Source: Pontibacter akesuensis (lineage in GTDB: Bacteria; Bacteroidota; Bacteroidia; Cytophagales; Hymenobacteraceae). Taken from it: 64,000 nucleotides of DNA. Position numbers and translations under genes: made by a program. Numbering within the stretch: position 1 is the first letter of the stretch; each line of letters starts with the position of its first letter. Shown in pieces: positions 25,293 to 34,216 of the stretch. Where the stretch lies: the NCBI RefSeq assembly GCF_001611675.1, contig NZ_CP014766.1, positions 558,001 to 622,000 on the forward strand. Direction: 5' to 3'. A model generated the notes under the pieces. It saw only the letters and a list, made by a program, of their open reading frames with translations. It was not told where the DNA came from and did no database searches.

Positions 25293-26720
25293 TTAGTTGT
25301 TTGATGAGTGCCTGTGGCGAAGCCCTAGTTCCGCTCCTCTTTCCAGGAGGAAGGCAAAGGCTTCGTCATACTCGTTTTTAACCTTCCCCTCCAGTATCGC
25401 TTCCGTTAGGATGTGCTTCAAATCACCTACAGTTTTGGATGGCTTCAGATCAAACGTCTCCATAATCACCTCACCCGTAATCACTGGCTGGAAGTTGCGC
25501 AGTTTGTCACTCTCCTCCACCTCCACCAGGCGTTTCTCCACCTTATCAAAATTCTGCAGGTAGCGCTTTACCTTGTTATCGTTTTTGGAGGTGATGTCGG
25601 CGCGGCATAGTTTCATGAGCGCATCCACATCATCGCCGGCCTCGAACAGCAGCCGGCGGATAGCTGAATCGGTTACGGTTTCCTTTACCAGCGCAATGGG
25701 GCGCAGGTGCAGTTTCACCAGCTTCTGCACAAACTTCATGTGCTCGTTCAGCGGCAGTTTCAGGTCGCGGAAAAGCTTGGGCACCATGCGGGCACCGCGG
25801 TCCTCGTGGCCATGGAACGTCCAGCCAACTTTGGGCGAGTAGCGCTTGGTATCTGGCTTGGCAATGTCATGCATGATAGCCGACCAGCGCAGCCACAGAT
25901 CATCCGACACCTGCGCCACATTGTCCAGCACCTGCAACGTATGGTAGAAGTTGTCTTTGTGCGAATTGCCGTCCTTGGTTTCCACGCCCTGCAGCTCTAC
26001 CATTTTAGGGAAGATGAGGTGCAGCAACCCAGAGGCAAACAGCAACTTAAAACCGTAGCTCGGCACCGGCGAAAGCACGATTTTGTTCAGCTCATCCGTA
26101 ATCCGCTCCTGCGACACAATCTTGATGCGCTCTTTGTGCTCGATAATGGCATCAAAAGTATCGGGGTCGATATCAAAGGTTAGCTGGGAAGCGAAACGGA
26201 TGGCGCGCATCATGCGCAGCGGATCGTCAGAGAAGGTAATGCCTGGCTTAAGGGGTGTACGGATGATGCGGCGGCGCATGTCTTTCACCCCATCAAATTC
26301 ATCTATCAGCGCCCCGTAGTTCTCTTTGTTCAGGCTGATGCCGAGGGCGTTGATGGTGAAATCGCGGCGGTGCAGGTCATCGTCCAGCGTGCCCTGAGCC
26401 ACTTCCGGCTTCCGCGAGTGCTCGCGATAGCTTTCTTTCCGGGCGCCCACAAACTCTACCTCCCACTCATCGGCACGCAGCATGGCCGTACCGAAGTTTT
26501 TAAAAATAGAGACCTTTGGCTTGTGCTTCAGCTTTTGGGCCACGGTGGCAGCCAGCGCAATGCCATCGCCCACGCACACCACGTCAATGTCTTTGGAAGG
26601 CCGTTTCAGTACCAGATCCCGCACGAAGCCCCCGATTACGTAAGCATCCACGCCCAGTTCTGCGGCCGCTTCGGATACAACATCAAATATGGGGTGGTTT
26701 GGTAAAGTTACGTGCTCCAT
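25293..26720 (-). CDS. cca: CCA-adding enzyme / tRNA nucleotidyltransferase with HD domain
   Basis: Class II nucleotidyltransferase that adds or repairs the tRNA 3'-CCA end. From ATG 26720 it has 475 residues: the polymerase head with YVIGGFVRDLVLKRPSKDIDVV (G-G and D-x-D metal motifs), RRDFTINALGI, the RNA-binding region, and a C-terminal HD hydrolase domain (IMHDIAKPDTKRY, FHGHEDRGARM). An in-frame ATG at 26792 would add 24 residues unlike the family and overlap the spacer. The alternative is a poly(A) polymerase of the same fold, but the HD-fused form is the usual bacterial CCA enzyme. Confidence 0.9.
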   Translation of the reverse strand: MEHVTLPNHPIFDVVSEAAAELGVDAYVIGGFVRDLVLKRPSKDIDVVCVGDGIALAATVAQKLKHKPKVSIFKNFGTAMLRADEWEVEFVGARKESYREHSRKPEVAQGTLDDDLHRRDFTINALGISLNKENYGALIDEFDGVKDMRRRIIRTPLKPGITFSDDPLRMMRAIRFASQLTFDIDPDTFDAIIEHKERIKIVSQERITDELNKIVLSPVPSYGFKLLFASGLLHLIFPKMVELQGVETKDGNSHKDNFYHTLQVLDNVAQVSDDLWLRWSAIMHDIAKPDTKRYSPKVGWTFHGHEDRGARMVPKLFRDLKLPLNEHMKFVQKLVKLHLRPIALVKETVTDSAIRRLLFEAGDDVDALMKLCRADITSKNDNKVKRYLQNFDKVEKRLVEVEESDKLRNFQPVITGEVIMETFDLKPSKTVGDLKHILTEAILEGKVKNEYDEAFAFLLERGAELGLRHRHSSNN

Positions 26721-26906
26721 GCTCTGAAAAATCAAAAACCCCGGGACGCAGTGGCGCTTCCCGAGGTGCAAAAATAGGTATATCCTGCCCAATAATGAAA
26801 GTTAAGGCCAACAGCGCCTGCTATACTTTGTGTTGCAGCAGTTTATGCTTGTGGCGCAGGAAGCGGTCGGCTATACTTGCAGGCATGCCTTTCATACTTG
26901 CTAAAG

Positions 26907-27479
26907 CTAATCGCGCAGTACCGTCTGCTGCCCATCAGGCGATAACTTAACAATGCGGGACGGTTGAGAGGCCATTTCATCGTCGCGGCGCCAGTTCACC
27001 ACAAAGTCTACCCGCTCCTTAATTACCTCGCTTACATCGGCAAAGGTTTTAGGAGCCGGTTCGCCGCTGATGTTAGCCGACGTGGAAACAAGCGGCCTGC
27101 CAGAGTGCCGGATGAGGCGGTGGCAAAACTCGTCGTCCGTAATGCGAATGGCCACGGTACCGTCTTCTGCAATTATTTCCTTTGGGAGGTTCTGCGGTTC
27201 GGAAAGCACGTAGGTGGTAGGCCGTTCCTGCTGCGCCACCAGCTCATCGAAGTTCTCGGGCAGCTGCTTTACGTAGCGCATCAGCATTTGCTTGTCTGCC
27301 ACCAGCAAAATCATCGACTTTGACTCTTCCCGCTCCTTTATCTTGTATATCTTGCGTACAGCCTGCGCGTTCTCGGCATCACAACCAATGCCCCAAACAG
27401 TGTCGGTGGGGTAAAGTATTACATTGCCCACCAGCAACTCATCATCTGCCGCCTGTATCTGTCTTAAGAACTGGTTCAT
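26907..27479 (-). CDS. L-threonylcarbamoyladenylate synthase (TsaC/Sua5/YrdC family)
   Basis: Makes threonylcarbamoyl-AMP from threonine, bicarbonate and ATP, the first step of the t6A37 tRNA modification. The 190-residue protein consists of the YrdC domain only, with ILYPTDTVWGIGCDA, the basic KxR/KSM region (IKEREESKSMILLV), and STSANISGEPAP. No C-terminal Sua5 domain, so it is the TsaC-type short form. Between it and cca lie about 185 nt without a convincing gene. Confidence 0.92.
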   Translation of the reverse strand: MNQFLRQIQAADDELLVGNVILYPTDTVWGIGCDAENAQAVRKIYKIKEREESKSMILLVADKQMLMRYVKQLPENFDELVAQQERPTTYVLSEPQNLPKEIIAEDGTVAIRITDDEFCHRLIRHSGRPLVSTSANISGEPAPKTFADVSEVIKERVDFVVNWRRDDEMASQPSRIVKLSPDGQQTVLRD

Positions 27480-27577
27480 TTTTTAATTGTCAAATTGTTT
27501 GATTGTTGCTTGTTAACTGCTCGTTGTTGTAAGTATGGTTCCTGATACTGACATCAACAATTTAACTATTCAGCAAT

Positions 27578-27979
27578 TTACTTAATTTCCTGCGTTAGCT
27601 CAATCAGCACGCCTGTGGCACTTTTTGGGTGAACAAAACAGACCAATTTGTTGTCAGCCCCTTTCTTAGGCTGCTCGTTGAGCAGCGTAAAACCCTCGCT
27701 TTTTAAGCGTGCCATCTCGGCAAGTATATCATCTACCTCAAAGGCGATGTGGTGAATACCCTCTCCCCGTTTCTCAATAAACTTGCTGATTGCACTATCC
27801 GGGGTCAGGCCCTCGAGCAACTCAATTTTAGTTGACCCTACTCTGAAAAAGGAAGTATTTACGCCCTCTGAGGCCACATGCTCAGTCTTATAAGGCTCCA
27901 CGCCAAGTAACCTGAAGTATAAGCCATTGGCCTCGCTAAAATTTTTGACGGCAATCCCTATATGCTCTACGTTTTTCAT
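27578..27979 (-). CDS. mce: Methylmalonyl-CoA epimerase
   Basis: Glyoxalase-fold enzyme of 133 residues that interconverts the (R) and (S) forms of methylmalonyl-CoA in propionate metabolism. Signatures: VEHIGIAVKNFSEANGLYFRLLGV at the N-terminus, FFRVGSTKIELLE, and GEGIHHIAFEVDDI with the metal-binding histidine. The 98-nt spacer to the next minus-strand gene holds AT-rich, imperfectly palindromic sequence (TCAAATTGTTTGATTG) typical of intergenic DNA here. Confidence 0.93.
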   Translation of the reverse strand: MKNVEHIGIAVKNFSEANGLYFRLLGVEPYKTEHVASEGVNTSFFRVGSTKIELLEGLTPDSAISKFIEKRGEGIHHIAFEVDDILAEMARLKSEGFTLLNEQPKKGADNKLVCFVHPKSATGVLIELTQEIK

Positions 27980-28095
27980 TTCGGTTTTGAATTAGTCTAA
28001 GTAAGGTTTTTTTGTTAATTTTGTATCGACAACAAAACTAATACTTTCTTCAAACTGTTATTAAAACAGCACTACATAAAGAAACTTAGAGTTAT

Positions 28096-29310
28096 ATGCT
28101 ATCATTACCTATATACCTGGATAACAATGCCACTACGCCGTTAGACCCGCGCGTTCTGGAAGCCATGATGCCTTACATGACAAACCTGTTTGGCAACGCT
28201 GCTTCCCGTAACCACGCTTTCGGCTGGCAGGCAGAAGAGGCTGTTGATTATGCTCGTGAGCAGATCGCGTCGCTTATCAACTGTTCTCCAAAAGAAATTA
28301 TCTTTACCTCTGGCGCCACAGAGTCAGACAACCTTGCCTTGAAAGGTGTGTACGAGATGTATGCTTCCAAAGGCAATCATATCATTACGGTTACCACAGA
28401 GCACAAAGCGGTGCTGGACCCTGCCAAGCACATCGAGAAGATGGGCGGTCAGGTAACGTACCTGCAGGTAAACGACAAAGGTCTTATCGACCTGAAGGAA
28501 CTTGAAGCGGCTATCACTGACAAGACTATTTTGATCTCTGTGATGTACGCCAACAACGAGATTGGTGTTATCCAGCCTATCCGTGAGATTTCGGCCATCG
28601 CTAAAAAGCACGGCGTGCTGTTCTTTACAGATGCCACACAGGCGGTAGGTAAAATTCCGGTGGATGTAGAGGCTGACGGGATTGACCTGATGGCTTTCTC
28701 TGCGCACAAAATGTATGGTCCTAAGGGTGTAGGTGCGCTGTACGTACGCCGCAAGAACCCACGTGTAAAAGTTACTGCCCAGATGGACGGTGGCGGTCAT
28801 GAGCGCGGCATGCGCTCAGGTACACTGAACGTACCGGGTATTGTAGGCCTTGGCAAAGCTGCCGAGGTGGCAAAGCAGGATATGGAATCTGATAATGCCC
28901 GTATCTCTGCTATGCGTGACAGATTGGAGCGTGAACTGACTACCATTGAGGAGTCTTACATCAACGGTTCAACAGAGCACCGTCTGCCACACGTATCGAA
29001 CATCTCTTTCAAGTATGTAGAAGGTGAAGGTTTGATGATGGGTGTGAAAGACCTGGCTGTATCTTCCGGATCTGCCTGTACTTCAGCCTCTTTGGAGCCA
29101 TCTTACGTACTAAAAGCATTGGGCCTGAGCGATGATCTGGCACACTCTTCCCTGCGTTTCGGCCTGAGCCGCTTCACAAAGGAAGAAGAAATAGACTACG
29201 CCATCAACCACGTGAAAGAGGCAGTTTCCAAACTTCGTGAACTCTCTCCACTGTGGGAGATGTTTAAAGAAGGAATCGACCTGAACTCTATTGAGTGGGC
29301 AGAACACTAA
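28096..29310 (+). CDS. iscS: Cysteine desulfurase IscS
   Basis: PLP enzyme that removes sulfur from cysteine and passes the persulfide to IscU. The protein has 404 residues, with [15 protein letters not shown], the PLP lysine in [25 protein letters not shown] and the catalytic cysteine in [14 protein letters not shown], matching IscS (group I). First gene of the run iscS-iscU-orf-iscA. Its codons are richer in T-ending choices than neighbouring genes, perhaps because it is highly expressed. A palindromic repeat separates it from iscU. Confidence 0.95.
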   Translation: MLSLPIYLDNNATTPLDPRVLEAMMPYMTNLFGNAASRNHAFGWQAEEAVDYAREQIASLINCSPKEIIFTSGATESDNLALKGVYEMYASKGNHIITVTTEHKAVLDPAKHIEKMGGQVTYLQVNDKGLIDLKELEAAITDKTILISVMYANNEIGVIQPIREISAIAKKHGVLFFTDATQAVGKIPVDVEADGIDLMAFSAHKMYGPKGVGALYVRRKNPRVKVTAQMDGGGHERGMRSGTLNVPGIVGLGKAAEVAKQDMESDNARISAMRDRLERELTTIEESYINGSTEHRLPHVSNISFKYVEGEGLMMGVKDLAVSSGSACTSASLEPSYVLKALGLSDDLAHSSLRFGLSRFTKEEEIDYAINHVKEAVSKLRELSPLWEMFKEGIDLNSIEWAEH

Positions 29311-29322
29311 GAAATAAATGAT

Positions 29323-29388
29323 GAATTAGGAATTATGAATTATGAATGGCTTCTGAAATGAGACATCATAATTTATAATTCCTAATTC
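29323..29388. repeat. AT-rich intergenic inverted repeat between iscS and iscU
   Basis: GAATTAGGAATTAT (29323-29336) is perfectly complementary to 29375-29388, a 14-bp stem. The loop contains GAATTATGAATGGC (29337-29350), identical to 3239-3252 in the paaA-paaB spacer, and the following bases to 29420 contain the related run AATTCATCATTC seen also at 3297-3308. The two elements belong to one dispersed family. Confidence 0.7.
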
Positions 29389-29430
29389 AATTCATAATTA
29401 ATAATTCATCATTCGTAATTAAATATAGCT

Positions 29431-29844
29431 ATGGCTTATTCAGATAAAGTAATTGATCATTATACCAACCCACGTAACGTTGGTACATTAGACAAAGCAA
29501 AAACAAACGTAGGTACCGGCCTTGTAGGCGCTCCTGAGTGTGGTGACGTGATGCGTCTTCAGATTGAGGTGGACGAAAACCAGGTAATCACTGACGCGAA
29601 ATTCAAGACTTTCGGTTGTGGTTCTGCTATCGCCTCTTCTTCGCTGGCTACTGAGTGGCTAAAGGGTAAGACGGTAGATGAGGCTTTGGCAATCGACAAC
29701 ATGGCGATTGTAGAAGAACTGGCGTTGCCTCCGGTGAAGATTCACTGCTCCGTACTTGCTGAAGATGCCATCAAAACGGCCATCAACGATTACAGAGTAA
29801 AGAACGGCCTTCCAGAATTGGAGATGGCTAAATCTCATCACTAA
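29431..29844 (+). CDS. iscU: Fe-S cluster scaffold IscU
   Basis: Scaffold on which 2Fe-2S clusters are built from IscS-derived sulfur. The 137-residue protein keeps the three ligand cysteines: GAPECGDVM, FGCGSAIASSSL and KIHCSVLAEDAIK, the last being part of the HscA-type recognition region (LPPVKIHC). YSDKVIDHYTNPRNVG is the family N-terminus. Typical IscU size plus a short tail (ELEMAKSHH). Confidence 0.96.
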   Translation: MAYSDKVIDHYTNPRNVGTLDKAKTNVGTGLVGAPECGDVMRLQIEVDENQVITDAKFKTFGCGSAIASSSLATEWLKGKTVDEALAIDNMAIVEELALPPVKIHCSVLAEDAIKTAINDYRVKNGLPELEMAKSHH

Positions 29845-29859
29845 GAAACCCCGGACTCA

Positions 29860-30267
29860 ATGGAGTCAACTGCAGATGTACATGTAGAGAGTGCACGCAT
29901 TCAAAAGCAGATTGAGAACCACTTAGGCATAAGCGGTAGCAGTCTGCTTTTTGAATTCAGGCAGCTCGATAACAAGCTGCGCCTCGACCTGATCACGGTG
30001 AATCCGCGCCACCAGCAGTCTTTCCTGCTGCACTCGGAGGTGGGTTATGACAAGCTGGAAGTGCTGCGAAAAATGCTGACGTACGTGCAGAACTATCGCG
30101 ACATGGAGAGCTCATACACCGTGCAGTGGATGGCCCGCGACGACAAGGAGTTGAACACTTCTTACTTCCGGTCCCGTAATATGTATGAGGCGCTTGATAA
30201 ATTATACTATGGCCGAGACATGAACACCATCACCGTTTTTAGCGTGGTGCTTAATCCTGTCTCTTAA
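29860..30267 (+). CDS. Conserved hypothetical protein inside the isc operon
   Basis: Protein of 135 residues that I do not recognise. It begins 15 nt after iscU and ends 12 nt before the iscA region, so it is certainly expressed with the Fe-S genes. No signal peptide, membrane helix or cysteine-rich motif: in fact it contains no cysteine, arguing against a scaffold or carrier. Composition is mixed and soluble; segments such as SSLLFEFRQLDNKLRLDLITV and YDKLEVLRKMLTYVQNY suggest an alpha/beta fold. A role as adaptor or stability factor for IscS/IscU is a context-only inference. Confidence 0.8.
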   Translation: MESTADVHVESARIQKQIENHLGISGSSLLFEFRQLDNKLRLDLITVNPRHQQSFLLHSEVGYDKLEVLRKMLTYVQNYRDMESSYTVQWMARDDKELNTSYFRSRNMYEALDKLYYGRDMNTITVFSVVLNPVS

Positions 30268-30279
30268 ATTAACATGATT

Positions 30280-30606
30280 ATGATCACAGTATCAGACAAA
30301 GCAAAAGAGAAAGTAGTAAAGCTGAAGCAGGATGCCCAGCTGGACGACTCCTACCGCTTGCGTGCTTCTGTTGCGGGTGGTGGCTGCTCGGGCCTGTCTT
30401 ACAACCTCGACTTTGATGACGAGGTGAAGCCGATGGACCAGGAGTTTGAGGACAAAGGCGTGAAAGTAGTGGTGGACATGAAAAGCTTCCTATACTTAGC
30501 CGGAACAGAGCTCGACTTTTCGGACGGATTGAACGGCAAAGGCTTCTACTTCAACAATCCGAATGCTACCCGTACCTGCGGCTGCGGTGACAGCTTCTCC
30601 GTATAA
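30280..30606 (+). CDS. iscA: IscA/HesB-type Fe-S assembly protein
   Basis: A-type carrier of 108 residues (MITVSDKAKEKVVKL) that delivers Fe-S clusters to apoproteins. The three conserved cysteines are visible in GGGCSGLSY and TCGCGDSFSV. ATG 30280 gives the family N-terminus; an in-frame ATG at 30274 adds two residues and cannot be excluded. Last gene of the isc run, followed by the strong terminator at 30621-30675. Confidence 0.94.
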   Translation: MITVSDKAKEKVVKLKQDAQLDDSYRLRASVAGGGCSGLSYNLDFDDEVKPMDQEFEDKGVKVVVDMKSFLYLAGTELDFSDGLNGKGFYFNNPNATRTCGCGDSFSV

Positions 30607-30620
30607 GGGCATCAGACATT

Positions 30621-30675
30621 TCACAAGTATAAAAAAGGCTCTGCTACACCAGCAGAGCCTTTTTTATACTTGTGA
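30621..30675. terminator. Terminator with 25-bp perfect stem and heptamer arms
   Basis: Arms 30621-30645 and 30651-30675 are perfectly complementary with a 5-nt loop. The outer bases are TCACAAGTATAAAAAA and its complement, again using the AAGTATA/TATACTT pair as A- and U-tract flanks. A third heptamer copy follows at 30679. Ends the isc operon. Confidence 0.9.
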
Positions 30676-30740
30676 TTTATACTTGCAGCACCCATAGACA
30701 AGGGTAGTTGCATGTCCTAAGTAGATTTCGCAGCAGAATC

Positions 30741-30775
30741 AGAAGACCTCGCAGCGTCCGCAGGTCCTGAGAGTG
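30741..30775. repeat. REP-like dispersed palindrome, copy 1
   Basis: AGAAGACCTCGCAGCGTCCG begins here and recurs at 36522-36541; the following AGGTCCTG-GAGTG also matches, with two differences. CTCGCAG faces CTGAGAG (one mismatch), giving a short stem. The block is intergenic in both places. Confidence 0.65.
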
Positions 30776-30824
30776 TCTGGAGAACCAGCGACACAGCTAT
30801 CAGCAAGTATAGACTTACTTTATG

Positions 30825-32114
30825 CTATCGCTTCAAGAACCGGCTGGTATGGCGGTTCCCTTCCGCATCCAGCAGCACCAGCACATACGTGCCGTGGCGT
30901 AGGTTGCGTACATCAAGCGTATGCTGCAGCGGGTTACCATCGAGCTTCTGATCCAGCACCTGCCGCCCCATCTGATCGATGACGAACATTTGCTGCAGCT
31001 TTACAGGACCAGAGACATGCAACTCCTGAGTCGCTACCGTAGGATAAATGCTCAGTTTCTGCGCCACCAAGCGTTGTAGCGACACCACACTGGAGTAAGT
31101 ATAGCTACCATCCACATCCACCTGTTTCAGGCGATAATAAGATGTACCCGGAAGAGGCATTTGATCTACAAAGGCATAATTCGAAAGTTGTACTGAATTC
31201 CCCTTTCCCGCAACCTTTCCTATATTTTCGAAAGCAAAGCCATCGGCACTTCGCTCGGCTACAAAATGGCTGTTGTTCTCTTCGCTGGCTGTCTGCCACC
31301 TCAGTTCCACTTGCTCTCCTTTTGTACTTGCTTTAAAGTATACCAGTTCCACTGGCAACGGCACGATAGGTGCCTCAGGCTCCAAATGCCAGGTGATAGA
31401 TACGTCATCGATAGCCAGGCCATGGTCGGCCTCCAGGTCATCGGCGTCTTTCCAGCGCAGCATCAGGTAGTAGCCTGCAGGAATATCGAGTGGCAGGGAA
31501 GTCTGCAGCAGTTGCCGGTTCTCAGGTAAGTTACCGTTATGTGGCCCTCCTGCCATAAAATATTTAGGCCCGTAAAACTTCATTTCCGGCACCTCCACCC
31601 AGCCCTCCGTTGCCTTTGGACCAGGCTTGAAGCCATTTTTCGAGCTGCTGATGGCGTAGTAAAAAGAAACAATATGTTGCCCCGCCGTGCTGTTGGAGGT
31701 GCGCCACTGTTCCCCAACGTAGCTTAAGTCCACCGCCTGAATTGCTCTGTCTGTTGTGTTTTGCAGCAGCAAGGTATAGGTAAACTCGCCTGCATTGAGA
31801 GAACTGATGGAACCTAATGACCTGTCACTAGAGCCTATTGAACCATAGTTGTAGAGTCCACCTCCGTTGCTGTTTCCATAATTTGCTGTCAGCGTAGAAG
31901 CAGCCTTACTGCGGTGCACAGACCAGCCCGGAATATATTCGCTGCCACTCTCCCATACTTCCACACCCGAAACAGGCAAGGCATCAAAATTTTGAGTATA
32001 GGTTGTGCGGGAGGTATCCATCGGCACCTGAGCGCGGGCAGCAACAAAAAGGAACATGGAAAGAATAAGGCACAATAGAATCTTACGCCTGAAGGAAGTA
32101 AACCTTGTTTTCAT
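30825..32114 (-). CDS. Secreted protein with type IX C-terminal sorting domain
   Basis: Exported protein of 429 residues: an N-terminal signal peptide (RRKILLCLILSMFLFVAARA), a jelly-roll-like beta domain of unknown ligand (about 30-245), a fibronectin-like segment common just before sorting domains (LPVELVYFKAS...VELRWQTASEENNSHF...YYRLKQVDVDG), and a C-terminal type A sorting domain (LSIYPTVATQELHV to RFLKR). Such proteins are released or anchored by T9SS, whose PorU2/PorV2 relatives lie at 14.9-21.1 kb. No enzymatic motif recognised in the first domain. Confidence 0.85.
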   Translation of the reverse strand: MKTRFTSFRRKILLCLILSMFLFVAARAQVPMDTSRTTYTQNFDALPVSGVEVWESGSEYIPGWSVHRSKAASTLTANYGNSNGGGLYNYGSIGSSDRSLGSISSLNAGEFTYTLLLQNTTDRAIQAVDLSYVGEQWRTSNSTAGQHIVSFYYAISSSKNGFKPGPKATEGWVEVPEMKFYGPKYFMAGGPHNGNLPENRQLLQTSLPLDIPAGYYLMLRWKDADDLEADHGLAIDDVSITWHLEPEAPIVPLPVELVYFKASTKGEQVELRWQTASEENNSHFVAERSADGFAFENIGKVAGKGNSVQLSNYAFVDQMPLPGTSYYRLKQVDVDGSYTYSSVVSLQRLVAQKLSIYPTVATQELHVSGPVKLQQMFVIDQMGRQVLDQKLDGNPLQHTLDVRNLRHGTYVLVLLDAEGNRHTSRFLKR

Positions 32115-32334
32115 TAACTGAATTATAAAGTTGTATAAGCACCTGTTCCTTACCCCTTAAGAAGAAGGAATAGCTGATGCCCCAACTAAACCCACTCTAC
32201 TATAGTTCAATTAATTATTATTTACTTTATAAATAAGATAAACAACACAAGCTGCCTGAATTTCTGTCATGAAATGTGTTCCCTAATATCCACCAGTTGA
32301 TAAAGGCTAACAAAACTACTGCATATACAGCACC

Positions 32335-32349
32335 ATAGAACCACACTAT
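32335..32349. promoter_or_regulatory. Candidate OxyR half-site upstream of katA
   Basis: ATAG-N7-CTAT (within CATAG...CTATG, 32334-32350) has the outer tetranucleotides of one OxyR half-site. It lies 20 nt before the -33 element of the katA promoter, the right side for an activator. The inner T and A of the consensus are absent and the second half-site is not seen, so this is tentative. Confidence 0.35.
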
Positions 32350-32369
32350 GACAGTATAAAAATTATCGA

Positions 32370-32401
32370 TTTGAACTATATGTACAATAGCTATACTTTT
32401 G
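32370..32401 (+). promoter_or_regulatory. Bacteroidota-type promoter of katA
   Basis: TTTG (32370-32373), 20 nt, then TACTTTTG (32394-32401). This matches TTTG/TAnnTTTG with the same spacing as the paaR promoter. Start of transcription would be near 32408, giving a leader of about 25 nt before ATG 32433. Confidence 0.65.
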
Positions 32402-32432
32402 ACGCATTGAAAAACAAATCACTCCCTTTACA

Positions 32433-33938
32433 ATGACCCACAAAGAAAAACACACCCGCATCACGACTGCCTCAGGCAAGCCGGTCTACGATTATGAAGA
32501 CAGTCAGACAGCAGGCCCACGCGGCCCTGTTTTACTCCAGGATTACTTTCTGCACGAGAAACTGGCGCACTTTAACCGAGAGCGTATCCCGGAGCGCGTG
32601 GTGCATGCAAAGGGCTCTGGCGCCTATGGCACTTTCACTGTTACCCACGACATCACAAAGTATACCCGCGCAAAAGTTTTCAGTGAGATCGGGAAAGAAA
32701 CCCGCACATTCCTACGGTTTTCAACAGTTGGTGGAGAGAAAGGCAGTGCCGACAGTGAGCGTGACCCTCGTGGCTTTGCCCTTAAATTTTATACAGAAGA
32801 TGGCAATTGGGATCTCGTAGGCAACAATACGCCAGTGTTTTTCATCAAAGACCCGAAGAAATTTCCAGACTTTATTCATACACAAAAGCGCGACCCGTAC
32901 ACCAACACGAAAAGCGCCACCATGGTGTGGGACTTCTGGAGCCTGAGCCCGGAGAGCCTGCACCAGATCATGATCCTGATGAGCGACCGCGGCACCCCTT
33001 TATCTTACCGCCACATGCACGGTTTTGGTAGCCACACGTTCTCGTTTATCAATGCAGAAAACGAGCGTTTCTACGTAAAATTCCATTTCAAAACACAGCA
33101 AGGGATCAAGAACTTCACCGACGAAGAAGCTACCCGCATGAAGGGCATTGACCCGGATCAGGCACAGCGCGATCTGGTAGAAGCCATCGACAGAGGCGAC
33201 TTCCCACGTTGGACGCTGAAGGTACAGATTATGACCATGGAAGAGGCAGCCACCTATAAGTGGAACCCGTTTGATGTGACTAAAACGTGGTCGCAGAAAG
33301 ACTTCCCGCTAATAGAAGTGGGTGTGTTGGAACTTAACGAAAACCCGGATAACTATTTTGCACACGTAGAGCAGGCAGCTTTTGCGCCGGCTCACATTGT
33401 GGACGGCATCTCCTTCTCTCCGGACAAAATGCTGCAGGGCCGTATTCTTGGATACCCCGATGCGCAGCGTTACCGATTGGGTGCCAATTATGAGCAGATT
33501 CCGGTGAACAGGTGCCCTTTTGCAACTAATAATTACCAGCGCGACGGTGCGATGCGCGTGGACGGCAACGGCGGCAACAAACCAAATTACTTCCCGAACA
33601 GCTTTGATGACTCTTTTGCCGATGAAAAGTACAGAGAGCCAGCCGAACCACTAGGCCAGCATGTGGTAGCCGATTGGTACGACCGCAACGGCGTAGGGGA
33701 AAACGACCATTACACGCAACCGGGCGACCTGTTCCGACTCATGACGCCTGAGGCCCAGCGCTCCACGATCAGCAACATTGTGGGTGCCATGAGCGGCATC
33801 AGTGGTCCGAAGCGGACAGAGATCATCAACCGCCAGCTGTGCCACTTCTTCCGCGCTGACATGGGCCTGGGAATGGCTATCGCACAGGGCCTGGGAATAG
33901 ACATTTCTCAGCATGCGGGTGCCCTGCAGCCACACTAG
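32433..33938 (+). CDS. katA: Catalase (heme, small-subunit type)
   Basis: Monofunctional heme catalase of 501 residues converting hydrogen peroxide to water and oxygen. The distal histidine region ([15 protein letters not shown]), [11 protein letters not shown] and the heme-ligand tyrosine block ([17 protein letters not shown] about 354) are all present. Size and sequence fit clade 3. It stands alone with its own promoter and terminator, and a possible OxyR half-site upstream suggests peroxide induction, as reported for Bacteroides catalase. Confidence 0.96.
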   Translation: MTHKEKHTRITTASGKPVYDYEDSQTAGPRGPVLLQDYFLHEKLAHFNRERIPERVVHAKGSGAYGTFTVTHDITKYTRAKVFSEIGKETRTFLRFSTVGGEKGSADSERDPRGFALKFYTEDGNWDLVGNNTPVFFIKDPKKFPDFIHTQKRDPYTNTKSATMVWDFWSLSPESLHQIMILMSDRGTPLSYRHMHGFGSHTFSFINAENERFYVKFHFKTQQGIKNFTDEEATRMKGIDPDQAQRDLVEAIDRGDFPRWTLKVQIMTMEEAATYKWNPFDVTKTWSQKDFPLIEVGVLELNENPDNYFAHVEQAAFAPAHIVDGISFSPDKMLQGRILGYPDAQRYRLGANYEQIPVNRCPFATNNYQRDGAMRVDGNGGNKPNYFPNSFDDSFADEKYREPAEPLGQHVVADWYDRNGVGENDHYTQPGDLFRLMTPEAQRSTISNIVGAMSGISGPKRTEIINRQLCHFFRADMGLGMAIAQGLGIDISQHAGALQPH

Positions 33939-33965
33939 CAAAGCAGTATTATCTGACAGAAGTAT

Positions 33966-34000
33966 AAGAAGCGCCGGCTGAGCCGGCGCTTCTTTTTTTT
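33966..34000 (+). terminator. katA terminator
   Basis: AAGAAGCGCCGGC pairs with GCCGGCGCTTCTT across a short loop and is followed by eight or more T. The stem is preceded by AAGTATA (33960-33966), another heptamer copy at a terminator, here on one side only. Confidence 0.9.
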
Positions 34001-34169
34001 GCCCATGCTTGTACTTTATACTTACCGGTTGAGGTTACCTCTTGCAGCAACAGGAGCTGACGGCTATACTTAGCCTTTATTGCCGCGCCTCCTTCCTTCA
34101 AGCTGCATCTCCTGCTTAATCTCCATAACACAGGAACTATATTCAAAACCAGATTGTATTTCTTCTATA

Positions 34170-34191
34170 TACATGAATAAATGTTCATGTA
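34170..34191. promoter_or_regulatory. Candidate ArsR-family operator
   Basis: TACATGAA-TAAATG-TTCATGTA: 8-bp perfect arms with a 6-nt spacer, ending 25 nt before the arsR-type start at 34217. Size and symmetry are right for an ArsR/SmtB dimer. Autorepression is inferred. Confidence 0.6.
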
Positions 34192-34216
34192 CTTATTCTT
34201 TATACTTATTGAACTC

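Larger units (their letters stand above)
32115..32432. other. AT-rich intergenic region between T9SS protein and katA
   Basis: 318 nt between divergent genes with no coding potential I can support. It holds the katA promoter (32370-32401), an ATAG-N7-CTAT palindrome (32335-32349), and AT-rich sequence near 32204-32240 that probably includes the promoter of the minus-strand gene. Confidence 0.7.

Noticed and set aside
26793..26906. Possible small gene between cca and the tsaC-like gene
   Set aside because: A plus-strand frame reads through here but it is the shadow of the cca and tsaC-like genes and contains two heptamer copies; no independent support.
27480..27577. TCAAATTGTTTGATTG-type palindromes as an attachment site or replication element
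   Set aside because: Similar AACAATT-rich runs occur in other spacers (for example 63752-63892), so this looks like ordinary intergenic repeat sequence.
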